From: DASVBE01 sp963770375
Lineage (GTDB): Bacteria > Actinomycetota > Actinomycetes > Streptosporangiales > Streptosporangiaceae
Assembly (NCBI GenBank): GCA_963770375.1
Contig: CAVYPM010000011.1
Span: forward strand, 1 to 64,000
DNA length: 64,000 nucleotides
Reading direction: 5' to 3'
Below, one piece after another: positions 1 to 8,689 of this stretch; position 1 is the stretch's first letter, and each line of letters opens with the position of its first letter. The translations under genes and the position numbers were made by a program. The notes beneath the pieces are model-generated. The model did not search any database and was not told where the DNA came from. It saw nothing but the letters and a program-made list of their open reading frames with translations.

Positions 1-592
1 CGGTGGCGATGAACGTGCTGGCCGCCGGGCACGGCTGGCGGGACCTGGCGATCTGGGCGATGCCGCCGGTCGCGTACGCGCTGGCGTCGGATACCGCGAT
101 CGGCGTGGTCCGGGCCTGGACGATCGCCCGGCAGAAGGCGCTGAACGAAGCGCTGGCCGACGACGAGGCCACGCCGCTGGCGATCCTCGGCGGCCTGCTG
201 CTGTGGCTGCTGCGGCTGGGCCTCGCGCCCGTCTCCACGCTGGCCGGGTTCCGCGCCTGGGTGCTCGAGGAGTGCCCGGTCGCGCCCGGCCGCCGGGCGC
301 CGGCCAGCACCGCGCGAGCCAGCCGCGGCGATCGCGCCGACGCCCGGCACGGCGATCACCGCCCGGGCAGCCGGGCCGGCACCGCCGGGCGGAGCCGCGG
401 GCCGGGACCAAGACCGCCCGGTTCCTGGCCCTGGTCGCCGACCGCTACGGGCCGCTCGCGGAGCTTCCCGCTGGCCGACGTGTCGCGGGTCAGCGCCGAG
501 CTGGCCCCGAGGTCGGACCTCGACCCGGGCGCCGCCCGCGCCGCGCTGCGCCGCCACGTCCTGGCCGCTGCAGCAACGGGAGCCCGCCGTGA
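1..592 (+). pseudogene. DUF2637-type membrane protein of an integrative element (5' partial, frameshifted)
   Basis: The gene enters from the left edge, so its true start is outside the window. Membrane segments lie around residues 15-30 and 60-80, followed by a basic 'GFRAWVLEECPVAPGRR' stretch; this combination is typical of the DUF2637/Spd-like transfer proteins encoded before the coupling-protein gene in actinomycete integrative elements. A downstream segment reading ARFLALVADRYGPL resembles a small DNA-binding or spacer domain, but it is reached only after a frame change near 300-400. The frame that ends at 592 overlaps the GTG of the next gene by four bases. A role in conjugal DNA transfer at the membrane is inferred from family and context. 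Confidence 0.6.
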
Positions 593-2153
593 CGTACTTC
601 ATCCTGCTCCTAGTCGGTCCTGCTGGTGCTGGCCGCGCTGCGCTGGTGCTTCCTGCCGCACGGCGCGGCTGCCCCGGTTCCGGGTCCGGTACCTGCGGCT
701 CCGGCTGCACCTGCGGCTGCACCCGGGCCGCGGGCACGCCACCGTCGTTCGAGCTGTGGCTGCGGTGGGGCCGACTGGCCGCGTTCCGCCGGTCCGCGCC
801 GGTCCCGGCCGTCGCTGCCGGCGTGGCAGCGGCTGCTGCCTGCCCGGACGAGCACTCGCTGCTCCTCGGCCGGGCGCAGTACCGGCACGGCCTGCGGGTC
901 CCGGTCGAGGAGCACGTGCTGGTCATGGCGCCGCCGCGGACCGGCAAGACCGGCCTGCTGGCCAAGCTGATCCTGCACTACCCGGGCCCGGTCGTGTCGC
1001 ACGACGACCAAGCACGACGTGTTCGCAGCTCACCTCGCGGGATCCGGTCCCGGCGCGGCCCGGTGCACGTGTTCAACCCGCAGCGGATCGGCGGCGTGCC
1101 GTCGACGTTCCGGTGGAACCCGGTCGACGGGCTGCGCAGACGCGGCGACCGCGATCCGCCGCGCCGACGGGTTCGCGAACGCGGTCAGCATGTCCGGCAC
1201 CGAGGACGCCTCGTTCTGGACCGGCAAGGCTCAGAGCTACCTGCGCTGCCTGTTCCACGCCGCCGCGCTGGCCGGCGGGGACATGCGCCTGGTCGCCCGG
1301 TGGGCGCTGGGCAGCGCCGAGGCGGCCGAGGACATCCTGGCCCAGGCCGGCGCGGAGCAGTGGGCCGCCGAGCTGGCCGAGCTGCGCGGCGAGGCGCAGA
1401 AGACCGCCGCGACGATCAAGATGGTGCTGTCCCGGGCGCTGGCGTTCATGACCGACCCGGCGCTGGCCCAGCTCCGTGCTGCCCGGCGGCGACGGCGACG
1501 GCTTCGACATCGAGGCGTTCCTGCGCCGAGTCCGGGACGCTGTACCTGATCGCCGAGTCCGAGCACGACGACAGCCCGGTCGCGCCGCTGTTCGCCGCGA
1601 TGGCCGGCGAGATCCACCACGCCGCCGCCCAGGCTCGGGCAGGCCTCGCCGGGCGGGCGGCTGGACCCGCCGCTGCTGATGGCGCTGGACGAGATCGTCC
1701 AGACCTGCCCGGTGCCGCTGCCGACCTGGCTGGCCGACTCCGGCGGCAAGGGCATCCAGCTCATCCCGGTCGCGCACGGCGAGGCGCAGCTGCGCACCCG
1801 GTGGGGCAAGGACGGCGCCCAGGTCATCCTCGACACCTGCGGGGTCAAGGTCTGGCTGCCCGGCATCACCGACACCGCCACGCTGCAAGATGGCCAGCGA
1901 GCTGTGCGGCCAGGCCGCGTTCACCGAGCGAATCCGCGCACGGCGAGCGACCGTGGCAGCACCGGCGGTCTGGCACGACGTGATGACGCCGGACATGATC
2001 CGCCAGCTTCCCGCCGGCCACGCGCTGGTCATCCGCGGCGGCTACGCCCCGGTCATCGCCCGGCTCGGCGCCGCCTGGAAGGACCGCGCCTACAAGGCCG
2101 CCCGCCGCGCCGGCACCGCCATCGCCGGCCATGCCGCCCGCGGCCGTAGCTGA
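589..2153 (+). pseudogene. TraG/VirD4-like conjugative coupling ATPase (multiple frameshifts)
   Basis: Joined across frames, this encodes a membrane-anchored DNA-pumping ATPase: two hydrophobic stretches at the start, a Walker A motif (APPRTGKTG, near base 930), the coupling-protein signature VFNPQ...WNPVDG (near 1070-1130), an E-rich helical domain, a Walker B-like LMALDEIVQTCP (near 1675-1700) and a C-terminal QLPAGHALVIRGG motif. Length, about 520 residues when repaired, fits TraG/VirD4-family couplers of actinomycete elements. The frame changes near 615, 745, 1010, 1045, 1052, 1131, 1475, 1531, 1642 and 1891. Nearly every change is repaired by removing one base from a short homopolymer, and no in-frame stop remains. 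It starts with GTG overlapping the previous stop. Confidence 0.75.
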
Positions 2154-2275
2154 CCAGGCGCCGGCCAGGCCCGCGCGACGCCTGCCGTCCTGGCGGCCTG
2201 CGTTCCGCCGTGCCCGACCTGGACCCCGAGGCCGCGGACGAGCCCGGCGACGCCCCGGCCTACCCGTGGAGCTGA
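2150..2275 (+). pseudogene. Small broken ORF between coupling protein and next element gene
   Basis: An open frame runs from just after the coupling-protein stop to TGA at 2273. It ends with an acidic VPDLDPEAADEPGDAPAYP stretch. The only conventional start inside it is a GTG at 2210, which would give 21 residues, so either the gene is tiny or its 5' part is frameshifted like its neighbours. Related elements often carry a short acidic ORF here, but I do not recognise the product. Confidence 0.25.
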
Positions 2276-2278
2276 CCG

Positions 2279-2922
2279 ATGACCGGGCACGAACCCGAGG
2301 GCCTGACCGCCGTGCTGCTCCAGCTCGCCGGCATCACGCCGAGCAGCTGTCCGGCCTCGACCAGCGCCAGGCCGCCGACACCCGCGACACCGGCGAGCGG
2401 ATCGCCGCGCTGACCACGGCTCGCGAACGCCATGAAGGGCACCATCGGCCGGCCACGCCGAGACCCTGGCCGCGCTCGATCGGCCTGGACCGGCAGGTCG
2501 CCGACCTGGCCGCCCGGCTGGACGCGATCGCCCCGGCGACGGCGGCGAGCCGGCGGCTACCAGCCGCCGCGGCGCCGCGGTTCTGGAAGCTCGACGGCGC
2601 CGGCCCGCGAGGAGGCCATCGCCAGGCTGCGGGCCTGGGTCGAGCAGGTGTACCGGCCCGGCTACGGGCACCTGGCCGCCAGCCTGGGCGACTGCTGGGA
2701 GCAGCACCCGCTGTGCCTGTACATCCTGGACTGGCTGTCAGCGAGCTGTGGTCGGTGCTCTACCTCGCCCCAGCGCGCACCACCGGGACGCTGGCCGGGC
2801 AGGCCGAATGGCACACCCGGCTGCTGGCCGCCGCGGCCGAGCAGCTCGCCCGCGAGACCCGCGGCTGCGCCCACGCCACCGCCCGCAACCGCCACCCGCC
2901 CGGACCGGGAGCGCGGCCATGA
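2279..2922 (+). pseudogene. Conserved actinomycete element/plasmid protein with coiled coil (frameshifted)
   Basis: The repaired product is about 210 residues. An N-terminal acidic start (MTGHEPEGL) leads into a long heptad-like helix containing QAADTRDTGERIAALTT and LDRQVADLAARLDAI, then a conserved globular C-terminus with RFWKLDG, REEAIARLRAWVEQVYRPGYG, CWEQHPLCLYILDWL, LWSVLYLAP and QAEWHTRLL. I recognise this C-terminal region as a frequent companion of prim-pol and transfer genes in actinomycete mobile elements; its function is not known to me. Frame changes fall near 2330, 2420, 2450, 2490, 2608 and 2742. Its TGA overlaps the ATG of the prim-pol gene (ATGA at 2919). Confidence 0.55.
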
Positions 2923-3701
2923 CCGCCCGGCCCGACCGCACGGTCGACCAGGCGCTGGCCTACGCGCGCGCACGGCTGGCCGGTGTTCCCCTGCCAGCCC
3001 GGCAGCAAGGAACCCGCCACCCGGCACGGCTTCCTCGACGCCACCACCGACCCGGACCAGATCACCTGGTGGTGGCAGCGCCAGCCCGGCGCCAACCTCG
3101 CCATCGCCACCGGCGCAGCCCGGGCCCGGACGTGCTCGACGTCGACCAGCACGGCCCGGCCGGCAACGGGTTCGCCGCCTTCAACCAGCTCACGCGCGCC
3201 GGGCTCGCTCGACGGCGCGAGCGCGATCGTCGCCACGCCGAGCGGCGGGCTGCACGCCTACTTCACCGGCAGCGACCAGCACTGCGGCAAGCTGCCCCGC
3301 CACCACCTGGACTTCCGCGCCCAGCGGCGGCTACGTCCTCGCCCCGCCCTCCCAGGTCGACGGCAGGCCCTACCGGCTCATCCGCCACCGGGCCGCAGCC
3401 CGGCGGCCTGGACTGGGCCACGGTCACCGGCCTGCTCGAACCCCAGCGCCAGGCCGGCCGCCCAGCCGGCCAGGGCCGCAGCGCCGGCGACCTGAGCCAC
3501 CTCGCCGCCTGGGTCGGGCAGCTGCACGGAAGGCAACCGCAACGACGGCCTGTTCTGGGCCGCCTGCCGCGCCGCCGAAGCCGGCGACGACGACCGTCCT
3601 GGCCGAGCTGGCCGCCGCCGCCCGCGTCGACCGGGCTCACCGACCGGGAGATCGCCGCGACCATCAGCTCGGCCCGCCGCACCGCCGGGCGCCCTTGTTG
3701 A
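2919..3701 (+). pseudogene. Bifunctional DNA primase/polymerase (prim-pol) replication protein (frameshifted)
   Basis: The repaired protein of about 260 residues has the N-terminal prim-pol fold: WPVFPC..GSKEPATRHGFLDAT, ITWWWQRQPGANLAIATG, the acidic metal-binding DVLDVD, PSGGLHAYF, and the GGYVLAPPS motif. A helical tail LTDREIAATISSARRTAGR follows. Such proteins initiate replication of excised actinomycete integrative elements. Frame changes lie near 2975, 3117, 3210, 3330, 3405, 3531, 3595 and 3640; all but one (CCCC to CCC near 3117) are explained by one extra base in a homopolymer. The catalytic acids are preserved and no substitution-type nonsense codon is visible. Confidence 0.75.
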
Positions 3702-3724
3702 GCATCAGGGCGGCGCGGGAGGCC

Positions 3725-4209
3725 ATGACCGCCTGCATCAGACGCCCCGCGCCCACCCGAGGCCAGCCTGACCACGCTGACAGCGGCCGGCCCGCACGCG
3801 ACGCGAACGGCACCATGTGGCGGCTGCGGTCCCTGGTCGCGATGGGCCACGACGGCGCCCGCATCGCCCGCGCCCTCGGCGTCCCCCCAGCGCCAGTCCG
3901 CCGGGTCGTCCGCGGCCAGGCCCGCCACCGTCACCCGCGAGTTCCGGCGCGAGCTGGCCTGCCAGCTCTGGGACGCCTGGTGGGACAAGACCCCGCCCGA
4001 GCGCACCCCGGCCGAGCGGCGCGCCGCCGCCCGCGGCGCTGCGCCAGGCCGAGACGCCACGACTGGCCCGCCGCCGCGGGCCTGGACGAAGACCAGCTCG
4101 ACGAGCCCGGCTACCGGCCCTGCTGCCGGTACCGGCCCGCCACCGGCACGGGCATCGCCCGGACTTCCAGCCTGCTGCCACGCCACAGACCGCCAGAGAG
4201 ATCGCATGA
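3725..4209 (+). pseudogene. Helix-turn-helix-like element protein (frameshifted)
   Basis: The first part contains MWRLRSLVAMGHDGARIARALGVP, a helix-turn-helix of the resolvase/homeodomain-like type. It continues in another frame with TREFRRELACQLWDAWWDKTPPERTPAERRAAA and ends with GLDEDQLDEPGYRP..RPATGTGIA. That architecture recurs in actinomycete integrative elements next to prim-pol and xis genes and is probably a DNA-binding regulator or accessory replication factor (inference). Two or more frame changes occur near 3890 and 4040. The ATG at 3725 follows a GGAGG. Confidence 0.5.
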
Positions 4210-4249
4210 CCCAGCCCTCATTGCCGACCCACCGAAGGGACCTGAGCCC

Positions 4250-4456
4250 ATGGAACAAGCCCAGAACGACGACGCCGACCCTCTGCCAGGAACCCGCCCG
4301 CCGCAGTACGTGGTGGTCACCTGGATGAGCGAGCAGCTGCGCGGCAGGCTCCAGCGCAACGGGGCCGCGCTGAGCGACATCCTCCGGCCAAGGCCCGAAC
4401 GGCTCCCCGTCCTCCCGGCGGATCGGCAGCTCGACGACTTCGAGGCGGAGCCGTGA
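4250..4456 (+). CDS. Small hypothetical element protein
   Basis: A 68-residue ORF starting MEQAQNDDADPLPG and containing VVVTWMSEQLRGRLQRNG. It is acidic at the start and has no motif I recognise. It sits between the HTH-like gene and xis, and its stop overlaps the GTG of xis by four bases (GTGA at 4453), which supports it as a real co-translated gene. It is one of only two element genes here that read through without a frameshift. Confidence 0.5.
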   Translation: MEQAQNDDADPLPGTRPPQYVVVTWMSEQLRGRLQRNGAALSDILRPRPERLPVLPADRQLDDFEAEP

Positions 4457-4668
4457 GCCCGCCTGGGACCGGCGGTGCGGCCGGGCGGCCCAGCGACATG
4501 CTCACCATCGCTGAGGTCTGCGCCGACCTGGAGATCAGCCGCCGGACCTTCTACGAGTGGCGGGCCAAGGGCCGAGCACCCAAGTGCATCCGCCTGCCCA
4601 ACGGAGCGCTGCGCATCCGCCGGGCCGAGTACCAGCGGTGGCTCGCTGCGCGCGAGAACGTCGCCTGA
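4453..4668 (+). CDS. xis: Excisionase, MerR-like helix-turn-helix (Xis)
   Basis: This 71-residue protein contains LTIAEVCADLEISRRTFYEWRAKGRAP, a winged-helix/HTH_17 domain, then RLPNGALRIRRAEYQRWLA, the wing and recognition region typical of actinomycete excisionases. It would bend DNA at the attachment site and bias the integrase toward excision. The GTG at 4453 overlaps the previous stop; an internal ATG at 4498 is an alternative start. Its stop TGA shares one base with the integrase ATG (TGATG at 4666-4670), so the two are translationally coupled, as in the pSAM2 family. Intact. Confidence 0.85.
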   Translation: MSPPGTGGAAGRPSDMLTIAEVCADLEISRRTFYEWRAKGRAPKCIRLPNGALRIRRAEYQRWLAARENVA

Positions 4669-6138
4669 TGGCGGACCCCACCAGCTACGACGTCCGCTTC
4701 TACAAGACGGCCGTCTACAAGGGCAGCACGGGTCACGACCTACTACGTGCGGTGGAAGGTAGCCGGCCGGAGTGGCAAGAGCCCTTCCGCACGGCCGCGC
4801 AGTCGGACAGCTTCCGCTCCGAGCTGATGACCGCCGCGCGGAAAGGCGAGGCGTTCTCCACCAGAACCGGGCAGCCGGTCTCCTGGCAGCGCGACGAGAC
4901 CGGAGCAAGGCGCCGGGCTGAGCTGGTATGAGTTCGTGTGCTCCTACACCGGCGATGAAGTGGCCCTATGCCTCGCCCAACCACCGGCGCGGCATCGCCG
5001 AGGCCCTGACGGACGTCACCGAGGTCTGATCCGCCCGGACGACGCCGCCGCCTCACGCGACGACCTGCGCCGGGCGCTGCGCGAGTGGACGTTCAGCGGT
5101 CTGATCCGCACCGGCAAGCAGCCACCGCCCGACCTGGCACCCGTGGTCAGCTGGCTGGAGCACAACACGATCCAGATGTCCGACCTGTCCGGCGACCAGG
5201 GCCCGCGCTGGCCCGGCGCATGCTCGACCGGATCAGCCGTAAGCAGGACGGCGCCGTCGCCGCGGCGAACACCGCCAACCGCAAGCGGATGGTGCTCGGC
5301 AACGCGATGGACTACGCCTGCGAGATCGGCGCCTTACCGTCCAACCCGCTCAAGCGGGTCAAGTGGACCAAGCCCCGCACGCTGCGGACCGTCGACCCGG
5401 CCGTGGTCATCAACAGCACCCAGGCCCGCCGGTTCCTGACCGCCGTCGGCCGCCAGGGCCCACGCGGCAAGCGGCTCAAGGCGTTCTTCGGCTGCCTGTA
5501 CTACGCCGGCCTGCGCCCCGAGGAAGCCATCGACCTGCGCCCGGAGAACCTGATCAGCCTCCCGGAGCACGGCTGGGGAGAAATGCGGCTGACCCACTCC
5601 CAGCCGCGCAGCGGGGCGCAAGTGGACCGACAGCGGCAAGTCCCGCGAACGCCGCGAACTCAAGCACCGCGCCGTCGGTGACACCCGCCTGGTGCCCGTC
5701 CACCCCGAACTGGTGACCCTGCTCCGCGATCACCTGGACGAGTTCGGCAGCCGGCCGGGCCGGCGGATCTTCACCGGCCCGCGCGGCGGCGTCGTCGCCG
5801 AATGGACCTACCTGAAGGTGTTCCACGACGCCCGGCAGGAAGCGCTCGGCGACGCCGACGCCGCCACACCGCTGATGAGCAGGCCCTACGACCTGCGCCA
5901 CGCCGCCGTCTCGACCTGGCTCAACGCGGGCGTCCCCGCCGCCCAGGTCGCCGAGTGGGCCGGGCACAGCACCGACGTGCTGCTGCGGGTCTACGTCAAA
6001 TGCATCGCCGGGCAGCAAGGCGAGGCCAAGCGCCGCATCGAGGACGCCATGCGGCCACTGGAAGCCGACGAGCCAGACAGCACCGGCCAGCGCAGCGCGA
6101 GCCCGGACCAGGCCGATGCGGAGCACTCGGGCCCGTGA
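4668..6138 (+). pseudogene. int: Tyrosine site-specific integrase (frameshifted)
   Basis: The product is a phage-type tyrosine recombinase that would insert and excise the element at the adjacent tRNA gene. The N-terminal arm-binding region (SYDVRFYKTAVYKGSTG, EWQEPFRTAAQSDSFRSEL) changes frame near 4735, 4775 and 4915. The central core-binding part follows. The catalytic domain reads cleanly in long pieces: first Arg in YYAGLRPEEAIDL, the HxxR-type box in YDLRHAAVSTWLNAGV, His in WAGHST, and the nucleophilic Tyr in LLRVYVKC. Further breaks lie near 5215 and 5625. Every break is repaired by a one-base homopolymer change, so a functional parent is recent. Coupled to xis. Confidence 0.85.
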
Positions 6139-6157
6139 AACTTCGCCACGTATTTGC

Positions 6158-6198
6158 CACAGCCACCCGCACACAGCCGCCACGAGCCGGACACAGCC
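6158..6198 (+). repeat. Three CACAGCC direct repeats, candidate integrase arm sites
   Basis: CACAGCC occurs at 6158-6164, 6172-6178 and 6192-6198. The last two extend to the 10-mer ACACAGCCGC (6171-6180 and 6191-6200, exactly 20 bases apart). They lie between the integrase stop and the tRNA-Ser, where integrase arm-type sites are expected. The function is inferred from position. Confidence 0.35.
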
Positions 6199-6239
6199 GC
6201 ATACGCCTGACTCAGGAAGCGTCGCTCCCGCAGACCGCA

Positions 6240-6300
6240 TAAGGGTGCAGGTCAGACGCTATTTTTGCAGGTGATGAGCGGAGGGTGAGGGATTCGAACC
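6240..6300 (+). other. Probable element/chromosome junction (attachment site) at the tRNA-Ser 3' end
   Basis: The integrase ends about 140 bases from the 3' end of tRNA-Ser (minus strand), and the tRNA is complete. This is the usual geometry for a tRNA-integrating element, where the att core duplicates the tRNA 3' part. The partner site would lie left of the window, so the core repeat cannot be delimited. An A/T-rich patch (CTATTTTTGCAG, about 6259-6270) sits just outside the tRNA. Confidence 0.45.
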
Positions 6301-6367
6301 CTCGAGGACTGTCACCAGCCCTAGCGGTTTTCAAGACCGCCGCCATCGGCCACTAGGCGAACCCTCC
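6279..6367 (-). tRNA. tRNA-Ser(TGA)
   Basis: Read on the minus strand, the acceptor stem GGAGGGT (6361-6367) pairs with ACCCTCC (6280-6286). The anticodon loop CTTGAAA gives anticodon TGA. A long variable arm (GGGCTGGTGACAGTCC) marks it as class II, and the T-loop GGTTCGAATCC is canonical. No CCA is encoded. It serves as integration target of the neighbouring element. Confidence 0.95.
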
Positions 6368-6457
6368 TTGGCGCCTCCGGCCCTGGTGGGGCGGGGGCCG
6401 CGTCCTACCATCTCACACCTCGCCGCAGCCCACCGCCGACGAAAGCTCCCCGGCCAA

Positions 6458-6892
6458 TCACTCCAGCAGGACGACATCGTCCCCGCCCCATTCCGCCGGC
6501 GCCACGTCGCGCAGCGTCTGGGAGAACGTCCACTGATGCCCGGCCAGATCCTCAACCGCGTACTGGCGCTCCCCGTACTCAAAGTCCGTCGGCTCCATGA
6601 GAATCCGGGCGCCATACGCCCGGGCCCGCTCACAGTGCGCCCGAGCATCATCGACCCGCACCATCACCTGGTGCGTCGACTCGCCCTCCCGGGGCGGCCG
6701 CTTATCCCGCCGGACATCCCCGATGATCACATCACCGTCCCCGGCCCGCATCTGCGACCGGTGGTCTTCCCCGATCCGCAGCCGCTCGGCGAAGCCGAAC
6801 GCCCCGGTCAGCCAGGCGACCGCGGCCCGCACGTCCGGGTAGATCAGCACGGGAACCACAGGCGAAGCGGGGATCGAGCGGTTGGGCTGCAT
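6458..6892 (-). CDS. VOC (glyoxalase/bleomycin-resistance superfamily) protein
   Basis: A 144-residue single-fold protein with paired beta-alpha-beta-beta-beta modules: VVPVLIYPDVRAAVAWLTGAFGF at the start, THQVMVRVDDARAHCERARAYGARI in the middle and YAVEDLAGHQWTFSQTL near the end. Candidate metal-site residues are the early acidic residues, H in STHQ and E in AVEDL; substrate cannot be deduced. It lies just past the tRNA-Ser and diverges from the methyltransferase gene with 61 bases between start codons, room for back-to-back promoters. Confidence 0.85.
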   Translation of the reverse strand: MQPNRSIPASPVVPVLIYPDVRAAVAWLTGAFGFAERLRIGEDHRSQMRAGDGDVIIGDVRRDKRPPREGESTHQVMVRVDDARAHCERARAYGARILMEPTDFEYGERQYAVEDLAGHQWTFSQTLRDVAPAEWGGDDVVLLE

Positions 6893-6953
6893 AACGGAAG
6901 GCTAGGCGACCAGACCACCGCCAGCCGCGTCCCACGCGCGGCCGGAGAGCAGA

Positions 6954-7865
6954 ATGGCACGCGTGGCGGAAAACACCGAAAGCACCGAAAACACCGACCG
7001 GTGGCACCGGTGGCTCCTGGACAGGCGTTTCGGGGGTGACGCCGCCTTCCGCGAGCGCGAGCTCACCGGCTTTCTTTACCCTATCCGCGACACCGTCCTC
7101 GACAAGGCGCGGCTCCGCCCCGGCGACACCCTCCTCGACGTGGGCACCGGCGACGGGATGATCGCGTTCGGGGCGCTGGAGCGGCTGGGCCCGGAAGGCC
7201 GGGTCATCTTCTCCGACATCTCTTCGGACCTGCTCGACCACTGCCGCACCGCCGCCACCCAGGAAGGCCTGGCCGCCCGCTGCGAATTCGTGCTCGCCTC
7301 CGCCGACGCGCTGGCGGGCATCGCCGGCCAGTCAGCCGACGTGGTCACCACCCGCTCCGTCCTGATCTACGTGAAGGACAAGGCCGCCGCCTTCGCCGAA
7401 TTCCTCCGCGTGCTGCGCCCCGGCGGCCGGGTCAGCCTGTTCGAGCCGATCAACGTGCTGATGTCGGGCCGCGGCCCAGAAAGGTTCGCCGGCTACGACA
7501 CCCGCCCGGTTCGCGCGATCGCCGCGAAGGTCATCGCGCTCTACGACTCGTACCAGCCGCCGGACACCGACCCGATGACCGATTTCGACGAACGGGACCT
7601 GGTCCGGCTGGCCGAGCAGGCCGGGTTCGGCGAGGTCGGCCTCGAGCTCCAGGTCAGCGTCAGGAACGCCAAACCTCCCGTCCCCTGGGACCGGTTCCTC
7701 GCCATGGCCGGCAACCCGAAGATCCCGACGATGGCCGAGGCGATGAACCAGGCGCTGACCGCCGCGGAGATCACCGCGTTCACCGCGCACCTGCGCCCGC
7801 TCGTCGAGACCGGGACCGGCCAGGAACGCCGGGCGCTCGCCTACCTGACCGCCACCAGGCACTAG
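6954..7865 (+). CDS. Class I SAM-dependent methyltransferase
   Basis: A 303-residue cytosolic methyltransferase. SAM-binding motif I is LLDVGTGDGMIAFG (around residue 60), followed by the acidic motif II (RVIFSDISSDLL) and post-motif FLRVLRPGGRVSLFEP. The C-terminal half (TDFDERDLVRLAEQAGF, PWDRFLAMAGNPKIPTMAEA) is a helical cap that probably binds the substrate, which is unknown. The N-terminus starts MARVAENTESTENT, a low-complexity stretch; internal starts are possible but none is clearly better. Confidence 0.9.
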   Translation: MARVAENTESTENTDRWHRWLLDRRFGGDAAFRERELTGFLYPIRDTVLDKARLRPGDTLLDVGTGDGMIAFGALERLGPEGRVIFSDISSDLLDHCRTAATQEGLAARCEFVLASADALAGIAGQSADVVTTRSVLIYVKDKAAAFAEFLRVLRPGGRVSLFEPINVLMSGRGPERFAGYDTRPVRAIAAKVIALYDSYQPPDTDPMTDFDERDLVRLAEQAGFGEVGLELQVSVRNAKPPVPWDRFLAMAGNPKIPTMAEAMNQALTAAEITAFTAHLRPLVETGTGQERRALAYLTATRH

Positions 7866-7884
7866 CCGTTACCACACACGGGCC

Positions 7885-7919
7885 CGGCCGGCGCTGCGCC
7901 GACCGGCGCTGCGCCGGCC
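7885..7919 (+). terminator. GC-rich hairpin after the methyltransferase gene
   Basis: GGCCGGCGC and GCGCCGGCC arms flank the segment, which also contains two copies of the near-palindrome CGGCGCTGCGCCG in tandem. It starts about 20 bases after the stop codon at 7865. No T-tract follows, as is usual in high-GC actinomycetes. The stretch 7920-8076 holds no gene I can support. Confidence 0.5.
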
Positions 7920-8076
7920 AGCACAATGCCGCCGACGGGGCTAACAACCCTTATGGATTACGAAAGTTTGGCCATGCACACCACGCTCCGCAGGCTGGCC
8001 AGCGCCGGAGGCGCACCATTCGGGGCCGCCGCGCGCGCCCTGATCGCGCTGACCGTGACCGGCCCGGGCCCGGAGA

Positions 8077-8550
8077 TCAGCCGATCCAGGCCGACCGCGC
8101 CATCACGTTGGCCGCGACCTGCACGGCGACATCACGGACCGGACCGCCGAGCAGCGCACCGGCATGACGCAACTGGTCCCGCCGGACCGGGTCCGGCTCG
8201 CGGCTCGCCGCGTCGCTGAAGGCGGCGGCCAGCCGGTCGATCAGCTTGGCCGGCGCCGGCCACTGCCCGATCTCCTCACGCGCGGCCGGGGTGACCCTGT
8301 TCACGTACCAGAAGCGCGGGTCCCCGCCGGTCTCGGTCTTGCGGAAGTCGACGTACGTCGGGTCCATGGCCTCGAGCGAACGCGACACGGCCGACAGTTC
8401 CAGCCCGGTTTTCTCCGCGATGTCGCTCACGGTCACCATGTAGCTCTCTTCGAGCAGCGCAACGGCCGCGCTCAGCACCGGGAGTTCCCGGCTTCCCCAC
8501 GTGTTTTCCACAGTGCTTCCTGCCTCACCTTTCGGCCCGGAGCTGATCAA
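8077..8550 (-). CDS. Winged-helix DNA-binding regulator (unclassified)
   Basis: The protein of up to 157 residues has a winged helix: ELPVLSAAVALLEES, SDIAEKTGLELSAVSRSLEAM (recognition helix), and DPRFWYVNRVTPAAREEIG as wing. The C-terminal part is helical and ends in DVAVQVAANVMARSAWIG. The sequence resembles small MarR/GntR-like sensor modules but I cannot place it in a named family. The ATG start at 8550 is shown; a GTG at 8511 (VENTWGSREL) fits the domain better. It stands alone, in the same direction as the ParA-like gene upstream on this strand. Confidence 0.65.
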   Translation of the reverse strand: MISSGPKGEAGSTVENTWGSRELPVLSAAVALLEESYMVTVSDIAEKTGLELSAVSRSLEAMDPTYVDFRKTETGGDPRFWYVNRVTPAAREEIGQWPAPAKLIDRLAAAFSDAASREPDPVRRDQLRHAGALLGGPVRDVAVQVAANVMARSAWIG

Positions 8551-8689
8551 CCGGCGCTCACTTAGCGCGCCGAAGCCCGATCCCCCAACTGCGCGATCCG
8601 CCCGGCTGTGCTCAGGCCCGGACCCGCTCCTCCTAGTCTCGCCTGAGCAGGCCGGTCTCGCACGGCTAAGTGCGTATCTCAGCGCGTAT

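Noticed and set aside
1..4456. Long overlapping reading frames on both strands through the element
   Set aside because: At this GC content all frames stay open for hundreds of codons. Only the frame fragments carrying family motifs were kept; the others are Arg/Ala/Pro-rich shadows.
589..6138. Programmed ribosomal frameshifting as the cause of the many frame changes
   Set aside because: No slippery heptamer or common downstream structure recurs, the changes number many per gene, and isolated ones of the same homopolymer type occur in core genes. Sequence error or slippage is simpler.
7926..8219. Possible small protein-coding gene after the methyltransferase
   Set aside because: No ribosome site, no domain, and it overlaps the winged-helix gene on the other strand. 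The region is better read as terminator plus spacer.
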